Below, piece by piece: positions 9,761-18,214 of a stretch of DNA of 18,214 bases. The number at the start of each line of letters is the position of its first letter. Within the stretch, counting starts at the first letter, position 1. The notes beneath the pieces were generated by a model. That model saw nothing but the letters and a program-made list of their open reading frames with translations. It was not told the origin of the DNA and did not search any database. Origin of the DNA: Conidiobolus incongruus B7586 (Eukaryota > Entomophthoromycota > Entomophthoromycetes > Entomophthorales > Conidiobolaceae); contig JNEM01015936.1 in NCBI GenBank assembly GCA_000697335.1, positions 1-18,214 on the forward strand. The letters are read 5' to 3'. A program made the position numbers and the translations under genes.

Positions 9761-12124
9761 TTTAACCAAGAATCATTGTTTAATATATTTTCTAAAAAGC
9801 AAGCATAAATTATTTAATTTATTATTTTTCTATCAGATGTTAAATATAAGAGCACTCCTTTATAATTATTCCTTAACATCGAACTCTAGTTTTGTTATTA
9901 TATAATATTTTGGAATTTAGAAATTAAAGATTTTTAATAAAAATTAAATATTATAATATGAATAAAGTATATTAAAGGAGCCAAATTTTATATAGGATTT
10001 ATTTTCACTGGAATACTATACCAAGAACTATAATAAAAATTTCATTATAAAACTATCTAGTCTTTACTATGTTTGGTCCCAATATCAAATTTGGTAACCA
10101 ATTTTCATTCTTTACATAATTGAAACTTTTCAGCCAAAAAATAATTTATTATATTATATTTTATATTGAAATTAGCAGATAATTGTCTCACAAAAAAATA
10201 AGTTATTTAGATGTAAATTTTTAATATTTTTTTTTTGATATTTTGATTTGTTTATATAAAATTAAAAACGATTATAAAAATTCAATAATTCCTTGTTAAA
10301 ATTCCAAATCTTATAATTTATAATAGAAATAAATCAAATTCTTAAAACTATATAATGATATTTTAAGAATTTGTCTAATTTTAATTAACTGAATAAAATA
10401 TTATATAATTTCCAATGATATTGGAATATGAATATTACTAATGTTGAGTAGAGTAATTATTGAAAACAATAGGTTAGTGTGTAGAAAGCAGTATAATTAT
10501 TAAATGATCAAAAAAATGATAAAGTGTTTTAAAATATTAGCTTAGAAAAAATGGCCAATTTTAATTTCTGATTTTTGAAATATTTTATTAGTTATAGAAA
10601 CTTTGTTATAAATATAATATATAATGTAATTAGTATTTCAAAAAAATATATACATATATTAATAACTTATTTTTGATTAGAGTATTTTTAATTAAATATT
10701 TAAATTTTATAATAATAAAATAATAATTATCCAATGTATTTAGTTTTAATATTATTTATACTAGATTATAAACCTTTTCAAACTATCAAATATATGTAAA
10801 CAGTCTATAAAAATATTATTTCATTTAAGTTATTGTTTATCATTTATTTCGTTACCTTTAAACTCGAAAAAATATTTAATATTTCCTTATATTTCAATAT
10901 TATTATTTATTTTTTTTACTAATTGACAAAATATAAAAATATATTAAAAAATACCCTCTGATCATAACTAGAATATTATTCAAATATCTTAATATTGATT
11001 ATATATATTTATTGAAACTTAAGATAATTGAAAAATATATATGATAAATATTTTATTATTTTAATTTAAATAATAGATATTATATATAATTAAATATAAT
11101 TTATTAAGATATAGCTAAAAATAATTGTTTTTATAGTAATTTTATATAATAACAATTTTATTAGATATTTTTACCTAATCTTTTATATAAAAAAAAATAA
11201 AATATTAAGTTAAAATAATGGTATCTTCAAATTTCAATGGATAAATATTTTATCTATAAGTAAGTATTTATTCTTATTTTTAGTTTAATAATATATAATT
11301 CATATATTTGTTTTTCATTAGTATATTATTTAATAAGTTTTAAAAAATTTTTGAAACAAATAATTTTTAATTGTTTTTTGATTATTAATTAATAATACTT
11401 ATTATCTTTTATATTAATTATAAAAAAAATATTATTATTACAGAAAAATATAGATATAAAAAAATTAGAAAAAAGCTATCTTATCTAATCTTTTTACTAT
11501 ATTACAACCAATTTAGATATAACTATTTCAAATTATAATATATTAAATTTCAGGTTATTTAAATAATTAGTTTTTAGATCTTAAATACTTACCAAGAATA
11601 TAATAAAAAATAATTTAACCAAAATGATCATTGATTTTATATTATATATTAAATTTCATACTTTTTTTTCTGATAATATTTTTTATTTTTAATTTTAAAC
11701 TTTTGATATTATTTAATTCCTATATTAATACTATTATTGAATATTATAATAATAATATTTAATATAATATTAAGGAAAAAATTATTTCATAATTTAAATT
11801 ATTTGATTAAATCTTTAAAATATAAATATTGGAATATTCTTTATAAGATTATTGGTTGATTAAGTATAAACTCTATATAATAATATAATTACTATTGAAA
11901 ACAATTATGTCAATAAATAATTATAAAAATTAATTCAAAACAATTGGTATTATAATAAATTTATATCAATATTTAAAATATACCTTTTACTAATTAATTG
12001 AAATATAAAGATTAATATCTATAATTTTAATATTTAAAAGTTGATCAAATGAAAAATATTAATTTTCTGAGATTAATGACCTTATTAATAATTATAAACT
12101 TAAAATTTTATTTTCCAAAATGAA

Positions 12125-12142
12125 ATATATATATATATATAT
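12125..12142. repeat. AT dinucleotide run (9 units)
   Basis: Eighteen bases of uninterrupted alternating A and T within the A/T-rich block; an ordinary microsatellite. Confidence 0.8.
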
Positions 12143-12807
12143 GAATCTTACCTAGGTTTATATTGGTAATAATTTGAATTAATTATTTTAAAATTTTAAA
12201 TAATACCCTCAATAGATTAATTCTCCTGAGTATTTTGATAATAATCAATATATTATTAAAATTTTTATTAAGATATAATATTGATTTGAATAATTTATTA
12301 TTGTTTTATTTTATTACCTTAGATTTCAAAAATAGGCATTATTTATATTCCAATTTTTCAAACCTTTTATTAATTCTAAAAAAAATAAAATATATATAAG
12401 TTAAATAAATAAATATATAGTTTTAAAATATATAAATAAATATAGTGTAATCCTTTTAATTAAAGAGTTAACTTATTAAAATTTATTATTTAATTTAATA
12501 ATATTTAAAAATAAATAATAGTTATCGAGAGTTTTTGATTTAATTATTAATAGAATTTAATCATAAGCTTTTTAAAATTATTTGAAATTTATAAAAAAAT
12601 TTTAATAGTTTATTCTCTAAAGTAATTATTTTCATTAGGTAAATTATTTTAAGATCAAGAGAAAAATTATTTAAAACTTATTATAATTAAGAGATTAATT
12701 TTAACTATTGCCTTTTTAATTGTTAGTAAAGTTAAAAGATATTTTAAAAAAATAGTTTAATTTAAATTACAAAATTATCAAGGAATGAAATATCTGTCAT
12801 ATAAATA

Positions 12808-12827
12808 ATATATATATATATATATAT
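12808..12827. repeat. AT dinucleotide run (10 units)
   Basis: Twenty bases of uninterrupted alternating A and T, the longest such run noticed in the window. Confidence 0.8.
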
Positions 12828-13600
12828 TATAGTTTATATTTATATTTATATTAATAAAAAAATATATACCATATAATTTAATCAAAATTAAAAAAACTAA
12901 TATAGCTAATGCTAAATGGAACTTATTAAATTATAATCAAAAACCAAAGATTTTATGATAGACTATTATAATTAATATATTTTAAATCATTTTGTAAAAT
13001 TTTTTATATAGATATAAACTAAGATATTTGTTTGAGTTAAATTATTCCTTTTTATAAATCCTTAGAAAATAAATGTTTTATTTATAAATAAATATTAATA
13101 ATTATATTAAGTTATATTAATATATAATTCTAATTTTGTTTTTTAAAGAAAATTAATTAAAAGTAAATTTTTATATCATTTTTTGATAAAAATCATTTTA
13201 TATTAATATTTTTAATAATATATAAGAAAATTATTTTGTTTAATAATTATAAAATACATATAGTTGGAAAAATTTTATAATTAAAAATAATTAAAAAAAT
13301 TACTATATCTAGTATATTCTTTAAATTATAACCTATGTGATAATAATTATTTTGGGTAATTAAAAAACTAGCTTATAGGAAAGAAAATTATTGCAAGAAA
13401 ATTTAATTTATAAAACCTCAAATTTTAAACTAATAAAAAGGACTGTTTTTGGATGTTAGAAGTTTGTCAAAAGTATGGCAAAAAGTTGTTAATAATAAAA
13501 GAGAGTATTGATTCTATATTATATATTTATTTTTATATATTATATGTTAAAATATGTATTCTTATTTAATTGCAAAAAATTTCCATTATTTAAATTACAG

Positions 13601-15728
13601 GGTAATATATTAAATTATTTCAATGCTATTAAGCCACAAAATTTACAAAGATTCACCAAATTGGTTGAATATAATGGGGTTCAATTCACTTCCAATGCTT
13701 TCAAGCTTTAAACATCCATTTTTAATAACGACATTTCACTCGATCGAGCCAATGCCAGTGAACACTTCATTGGACCAGTCATCACCATTGTTGTCAAGTA
13801 AGAATTGCAAAGAGCTCCTACCAAAATTGAAATTAGTCAGGATAATTTCCTTATTACTGGTTGTAATATCGGCTTGAAGATCTACCCAAATCCTGTAAGA
13901 CTTAAAATGATTAAGAAGGAAAATGCTATTCTTTGGCAAGAGGCTTAGTCTATTCGATTCAACTTGAATCAATTAATTCAAACTTAGAAACAATTTTATA
14001 TTCAAAAAATTTTCGGTGTAGGTATGCAAAATGGTATATCCTCTTAAAGACACTAAAAGATCAATATTATTTCAGATGTCCGTTTTGGAGTTGCTGATAA
14101 TTTCAATCTCACCCCCTCTTATATCGGTACAAAGTTTTGATGCCTGAAGAAACGGTTTTGCTCCTAGCTACTACGACTTCAGAAATAGCGTTGAATTTAG
14201 GAAAGATGAAGAGAAATTTTGTGCTTATTACCTCTAATATCCGAACTTAAAGGATATTTTGAATTATTAAACTGAGGCCCTGGTAGATCTTTTATCCCGC
14301 TTTGTATAGTTTGAAAACTAGAAATTCTGATTGTTATCACAAAGTTTTTAACAGCCACTCTCAAAAAGACGCTTTGAGCAACTCTACTAAAGTTGCTCAA
14401 GGTTATGTTTATAATGATATCCTCTTAGATTATATTATTGCCAATGACGGATTTGCATGTGGTCACTCTTATTTGGGACTAACTAACCAAAGCCTAGAAA
14501 AAATGTCACCATTGGCCTTTGACCTAATGGTGATTTTGTCAACCAAGAAGTTGAAGTTGGTCAATGAGGTGTCTACGTTTGAAAGCTTGATGGTACATGG
14601 GTTGGTTTTGTTATGACTTCGCTATACTTGCTTGCCACACTCTTTTCAATGGTATCACTGAAAGATTCAACAGTCGTGAATTTGTGTGAATTATTGAAGG
14701 TTGGCCAAATTCCTAGCAATGTACTGCTATGTAGACTGATGACTTATTCGTTACCTGGGAGACTCTTTCTTTCCATATTCCCAATATTCATGGCTACGGT
14801 CTCTCCAGTTAAGTTTAAATTAGTGGCGACCTTAATAGTATTGCCAACAGTGATGATGAAACTTATATAGAGATTTGTATATCGAGGGATCTACTCCCTT
14901 ATTCATGGACATTAGAGAATAGGCTGTTATAATAAGCAATTATGGAAAAGTGATGAACCTGGTACATGTAACAACTGCGGGTACAGAAAATCCTTGAACA
15001 GCTCCTCTTCTACACCTATACCTATACTCACCAAGCTCATACAACTGCTGTTCCTATTGTCCGTTGCACCGTTTTTCAATCTCTCAACAATGATAAAACT
15101 TGGGATTCTTAAACTACCAAAACCAACATATATTTGGTGAACATTTTTTGGTTGCTTCTTTATATGCGTCCACCACTGTGACTGATAATATCTACCCCAA
15201 GGAGTAAATAGTTCGACTACTGGGCTCCCAAGACCTATCAAGGGTGAAAAGGCTATTGATGGCTACACAATTCCTTCAGGCTGTCTTCCCCTTCTTTTTC
15301 GCGGAGGTGTCATCATTCCCAAATGGCCTGAAGTGAATAATTTCGGACGAAGCAAGCCCAAAGTCCAATTAATTATTGAACTCTATCCATATTTCTCATC
15401 CGACAAGACCACCAAATCCAAACTTTAAGAAAACCGTATGCTTATCCTCGGCTTCCAATCTGGCAAGCACTCTATCCAAGTCATTCACTCCAGACTCAAA
15501 ACCTTCGTATTGTCCCGTTTCCGATTCCAGGTTGTAAGGTGACTATAATTGTAAAAGTACCGAACGCGCCTACGATATCGCGGTTCGCATTAACGAAACC
15601 GGTAAGAAAGCGATTCTCAAGGAGGACGATCGGTTTGCCGAAGAGGTAAAATTCACTCAGAAAGATGCTTTCTCATATTGACTAACCCATCTATTAAGAT
15701 TAGTTTCTTATTTAAAGTTGAATTCTGA
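13601..15728 (+). pseudogene. GH31 glycosidase pseudogene, nearly full length
   Basis: Decayed paralogue of the intact GH31 gene, on the opposite strand and tail to tail with it. From 13601 to about 14160 a single frame, broken only by stops, gives the N-terminal beta-sandwich: GNILNYFNAI, EHFIGPVITIVVK, NIGLKIYPNPVRL, NAILWQE, then FGVGMQNG, a GH31 landmark. After frame changes it continues with YYDFRNSVEFRKDEEKF (compare YSFKNPVKTTHEENRF), STKVAQGYV, KLDGTWVG (nucleophile Asp kept), REFVWIIEGWPNS, then stop-TDD where the intact gene has WTGD, HIPNIHGYGLSS, AHTTAVPIVR, GVIIPKWPEVNNF, and a final KISFLFKVEF-stop matching VSFGVNIQT-stop. At least a dozen stops and several frame changes are present. 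13601 is preceded by an acceptor-like AG, so a first exon may be lost or unrecognised. This is a host gene fossil, moderately diverged from the intact copy, and clearly younger in decay than the relic near 790-1545. Confidence 0.92.
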
Positions 15729-16517
15729 CATTAACTAGTCTATTTTCAATACATTTAAGAATTTGAATAAATATAACAATTAATTATACAATTATTGATA
15801 GTTATATTATAATTGGATTTCAATAATATCAGGTATATACCATTATTTCAAATGAACTATATTAAATATATTGTGAATCATGTTACTTACAAAACTATCT
15901 AATAATAATATAAATTTTTTTGAATTAAAAATGAGAACCAAATGACATAAGAATACTTTATTAACAAAATTACAAATTTTCAAAATATCAATAATTGATA
16001 ACTATAATATATATTATTTAAATGTTTAAAATTTGTCAAATATTAGGAATTTTATAATGACAGAATTAAGTTTCAAATTCATAAAATTTTAGAAACATGT
16101 AAATAATATTCTTAATAAATTTTTTTTATATTAAATATATTTTGAAATCATTTGTTATTTATATTAGGTATTAAATATTGTATTATCTGTTAATAGAGAA
16201 TTTAATTAATATTCCTGTATCAACTAGTATTAATCTTATTAAATGATACCTTGAAAAAACTTAGGTTAAAAACAATAATTTATTAATGTAATATCACCTA
16301 AAATGTATATTTATTTAAATTATCAAATTAATACAATTGTAATCATATATTGGATTTAGAATATATAATGAAGGGTTTGATCTTTTAATAACATCCATAT
16401 TGAAACTAAAGTAATCAATTAAAAATAAGCTATTAAAATTAAAAATAAATTTTAAAAAATTATTAGAATAAATATTAGTTTAATAATTATAACTTATCAT
16501 TAAAAAAAGGTGATAAA
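15729..16517. other. A/T-rich spacer between convergent GH31 copies
   Basis: This spacer separates the 3' ends of the GH31 pseudogene and the intact GH31 gene. It is A/T-rich and holds no recognisable gene. It presumably contains both 3' untranslated regions and poly(A) sites, which cannot be told apart from background here. Confidence 0.6.
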
Positions 16518-18214
16518 TTAAGTTTGAATATTAACTCCAAAGCTCACATTGGTAGGTTGAGAAGACAATTCAGCAACCAAAAAGCCGTCCTTTTGTTCAA
16601 ATTTTACATTCTCAGATTGACTGCCCTTGACGAGTTGAACACTTTTAGCAGTTTTATCCAAACGGACTTTAATTGTATAAGGTCTAGAGGTAGAGGAGCC
16701 TTTGTAACTTCCTTGGTAAGCGCCAACAGACACTTGAATTTCTGATTGAGAAGCCGATAAAGTAATTTTCTGAGTAGTGAATTGACCTTGCTGATAGCCA
16801 CGAGTCAACATATCATCCTCATAAAGTTCAAACTCGGTTTGTTTTCCACCGAAATCGGGATAGAGATCCAAGATCAATTTTTGGTTAGGTCTGCGCTGTC
16901 TGAAACTATTGAGTTCAGGCCACATGGGAATAATGGCACCAGCTTTGACGAGTAATGGAATGCGGTCCAAAGGAGCTGCGTAGCTGTTAAGAGTTTGGCC
17001 GCCGCTATGTACAGCTGTAGTCCAGTAATCGTACCAGGTGCCTTTAGGCAAGTAGATTCCATTGCGGACAGTAGTTGCAGTATAGACGGGAGCAACTAGG
17101 AAATACTCACCAAATAAGTATTGGTATTTGGTAGTTTCAGAATCCCAAGTCTTTGGATCTTGGGGGTATTCAAGCACCATTGAACGTGCAACCGGAACAC
17201 CAGTAGTGTGAGCTTGACGAGCGTAGGAATAAATATAAGGTAAGAGTTGTTCACGAAGTTTAAGATATTTGCGGTTGATAGATGTACCAGGTTCACCATG
17301 TCTCCAAGGTTGCTTATCAAATTGAGCCCAACCACTCATAGTCATGAATACTGGAGTAAAGACTCTGTATTGGAGATCTCTAATATAAGTTTCGGAGCTG
17401 CCTCCGAAGATACCATCGACATCACCAGCAACCCAAACTTGACTGGACATTCCCGAACCATGAATGGTTGGAATATGGAAACGAATATTTTCCCAGTTAC
17501 CAGATTGGTCACCAGTCCACATGACTGCACACTTTTGGGAACCAGACCAGCCTTCAACTAACCATACAAAACCTCTAGCATCACTATTGTCTTCAATGCC
17601 GCTGTATGCTTTCATACAGGCATTGAAAGCAAATTCATATCCTTGACCAACCCATTTGACATCTAATTTACGAACTCGCACTCCCCATTGGCCAACTTCA
17701 ATAGGTTGGTTGACAAGGTCAGACTCAGTCCAGAGACCAAGGGTTACATTGCGTTGAAGAAGAGCTTGATTAGTCTCACCAAGACGTGTGTAACCACAGC
17801 CATAGCCATCATTGACCAACATCCAACCGACGGGCATGTCATGGTCAACATAGCCTTGAGCAACTTTAGTGGAATCAACCAAAGTATCCTTAGGAGGTCT
17901 TCCATTTGCAGTTTTGTAGTAACAATCAGCATCACCCATTTCCAAACCATACATAGGAGGCATGAAAGGACGACCAGTTAGTTTGGTATAGTGGTTCAAA
18001 ACCGATTTGAAATTGGGACCATTGAAGTAATAAGCATCAAATCGATTTTCTTCATGAGTGGTTTTAACTGGATTCTTAAAAGAGTATCTTCCCGGTTTGA
18101 AAGTGTTGCGGAATACACCATAACCCTTGGAACTCATATAAAATGGACTAGGGTTGGGATTACCACCATCATTCCAATTAAAATCCTTTGTAATATTGAT
18201 GTTTTGATTACGAT
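16518..18214 (-). CDS. Glycoside hydrolase family 31 enzyme, 6-alpha-glucosyltransferase-like (N-terminus outside window)
   Basis: The frame is open from the window edge to TAA at 16518, giving 564 visible residues; the in-frame ATG at 18137 is internal, because upstream codons read NWNDGGNPNPSPFY, conserved in this group. Counting from that Met: the (beta/alpha)8 barrel starts with FMPPMYGLEMGDADCYY (58-74). The nucleophile is Asp159 in KLDVKWVG (codon 17661-17663) and the acid/base is Asp210 in WTGDQSG (codon 17508-17510). GDVDGIFGG (238-246) and MSGWAQFDKQPWRHGE (267-282) shape the pocket. PLDRIPLLVKAGAIIP (389-404) begins the C-terminal beta-sandwich, which runs to the end. The family acts on alpha-glucosidic bonds with retention, by hydrolysis or glucosyl transfer. 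The motif context matches bacterial 6-alpha-glucosyltransferases acting on starch or isomalto-oligosaccharides better than classical alpha-glucosidases. Substrate and secretion cannot be judged because the N-terminus is missing. No intron is seen in the visible part. Confidence 0.93.
   Translation of the reverse strand, partial: RNQNINITKDFNWNDGGNPNPSPFYMSSKGYGVFRNTFKPGRYSFKNPVKTTHEENRFDAYYFNGPNFKSVLNHYTKLTGRPFMPPMYGLEMGDADCYYKTANGRPPKDTLVDSTKVAQGYVDHDMPVGWMLVNDGYGCGYTRLGETNQALLQRNVTLGLWTESDLVNQPIEVGQWGVRVRKLDVKWVGQGYEFAFNACMKAYSGIEDNSDARGFVWLVEGWSGSQKCAVMWTGDQSGNWENIRFHIPTIHGSGMSSQVWVAGDVDGIFGGSSETYIRDLQYRVFTPVFMTMSGWAQFDKQPWRHGEPGTSINRKYLKLREQLLPYIYSYARQAHTTGVPVARSMVLEYPQDPKTWDSETTKYQYLFGEYFLVAPVYTATTVRNGIYLPKGTWYDYWTTAVHSGGQTLNSYAAPLDRIPLLVKAGAIIPMWPELNSFRQRRPNQKLILDLYPDFGGKQTEFELYEDDMLTRGYQQGQFTTQKITLSASQSEIQVSVGAYQGSYKGSSTSRPYTIKVRLDKTAKSVQLVKGSQSENVKFEQKDGFLVAELSSQPTNVSFGVNIQT

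Larger units (their letters stand above)
9761..13600. other. Gene desert, right part, including an extremely A/T-rich block
   Basis: No gene is visible. From 9761 to about 10130 the sequence still has some G and C and could hold more of the decayed transposon. From about 10130 to 13440 it is almost only A and T; for example the line 11041-11100 has 2 G/C in 60. It contains AT dinucleotide runs. The last 150 bases before 13600 could hold the lost 5' exon or promoter of the GH31 pseudogene, since 13601 follows an acceptor-like TTACAG. Confidence 0.6.

Noticed and set aside
10040-10140. Helix-turn-helix-like reading on the minus strand as the N-terminus of the possible transposase
   Set aside because: Only a loose resemblance in a frame with stops, and the distance to the DDE-like part is too short for the family; not enough to support.
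14302-14870. Two plus-strand open frames of 104 and 85 codons as small independent genes
   Set aside because: The first is a piece of GH31 (STKVAQGYV...LGLTNQSLE) that then shifts out of frame; the second is an off-frame reading of the next piece. Neither has a start context or complete domain.
13736-15241. Minus-strand open frames in the GH31 pseudogene (for example 13736-13972 and 14927-15241)
   Set aside because: The plus strand aligns with GH31 throughout; these frames are antisense by-products of the decayed coding sequence.
18065-18137. ATG at 18137 as the true start of the intact GH31 gene
   Set aside because: The frame stays open upstream to the window edge and encodes NWNDGG..PNPSPFY, which is conserved in this GH31 group, and the pseudogene shows about 180 further N-terminal codons.
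1-18214. CRISPR array, tandem satellite or retroelement with terminal repeats
   Set aside because: No regularly spaced repeat, no long tandem unit and no paired long terminal repeat or reverse transcriptase motif was seen; repeats are limited to AT runs and one 13-mer pair.

Overview
The window looks like nuclear DNA of an A+T-rich eukaryote, most likely an early-diverging fungus. Three things support this: very A/T-rich gene-free stretches around markedly GC-richer exons, three introns of 48-51 nt with GT...TAG ends and CTAAT-like branch sites, and a eukaryotic tRNA-Pro with an internal promoter. A mitochondrial medium-chain acyl-CoA dehydrogenase (MCAD) argues against anaerobic gut fungi and budding yeasts. 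The fungal placement is inference; no species is claimed.

Layout, left to right. (1) 1-2866 is A/T-rich and carries no intact gene, but about 790-1545 on the minus strand holds a heavily eroded copy of the middle of a GH31 glycosidase gene. (2) 2867-4111 (+) is an intact, intronless ACADM-type gene. (3) 4358-4429 (-) is tRNA-Pro(AGG) with a Pol III T-run terminator. (4) 4778-6292 (-) is a four-exon gene for a 454-residue coiled-coil protein of unknown function. (5) 6293-13600 is a 7.3 kb gene desert. It holds a GC-richer patch with a CCAAT-containing inverted repeat (6480-6730), a probable relic of an IS630/Tc1-mariner-type transposase (about 9501-9760, minus), and an extremely A/T-rich block (about 10130-13440). 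(6) 13601-15728 (+) is a nearly full-length GH31 pseudogene. (7) 16518 to the window edge (-) is an apparently intact GH31 gene whose N-terminal part lies outside the window.

The main theme is a GH31 family caught at three stages of decay: an open gene, a pseudogene facing it tail to tail, and an eroded relic 15 kb away. As each copy ages its base composition moves toward the A/T-rich background. The GH31 sequences belong to the branch with the nucleophile motif KLDVKWVG and the acid/base motif WTGDQSG, like bacterial 6-alpha-glucosyltransferases, rather than the classical W-x-DMNE alpha-glucosidases. The other genes (beta-oxidation, tRNA, coiled-coil protein) show no functional link to the GH31 genes. 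I found no clear new multi-gene system.
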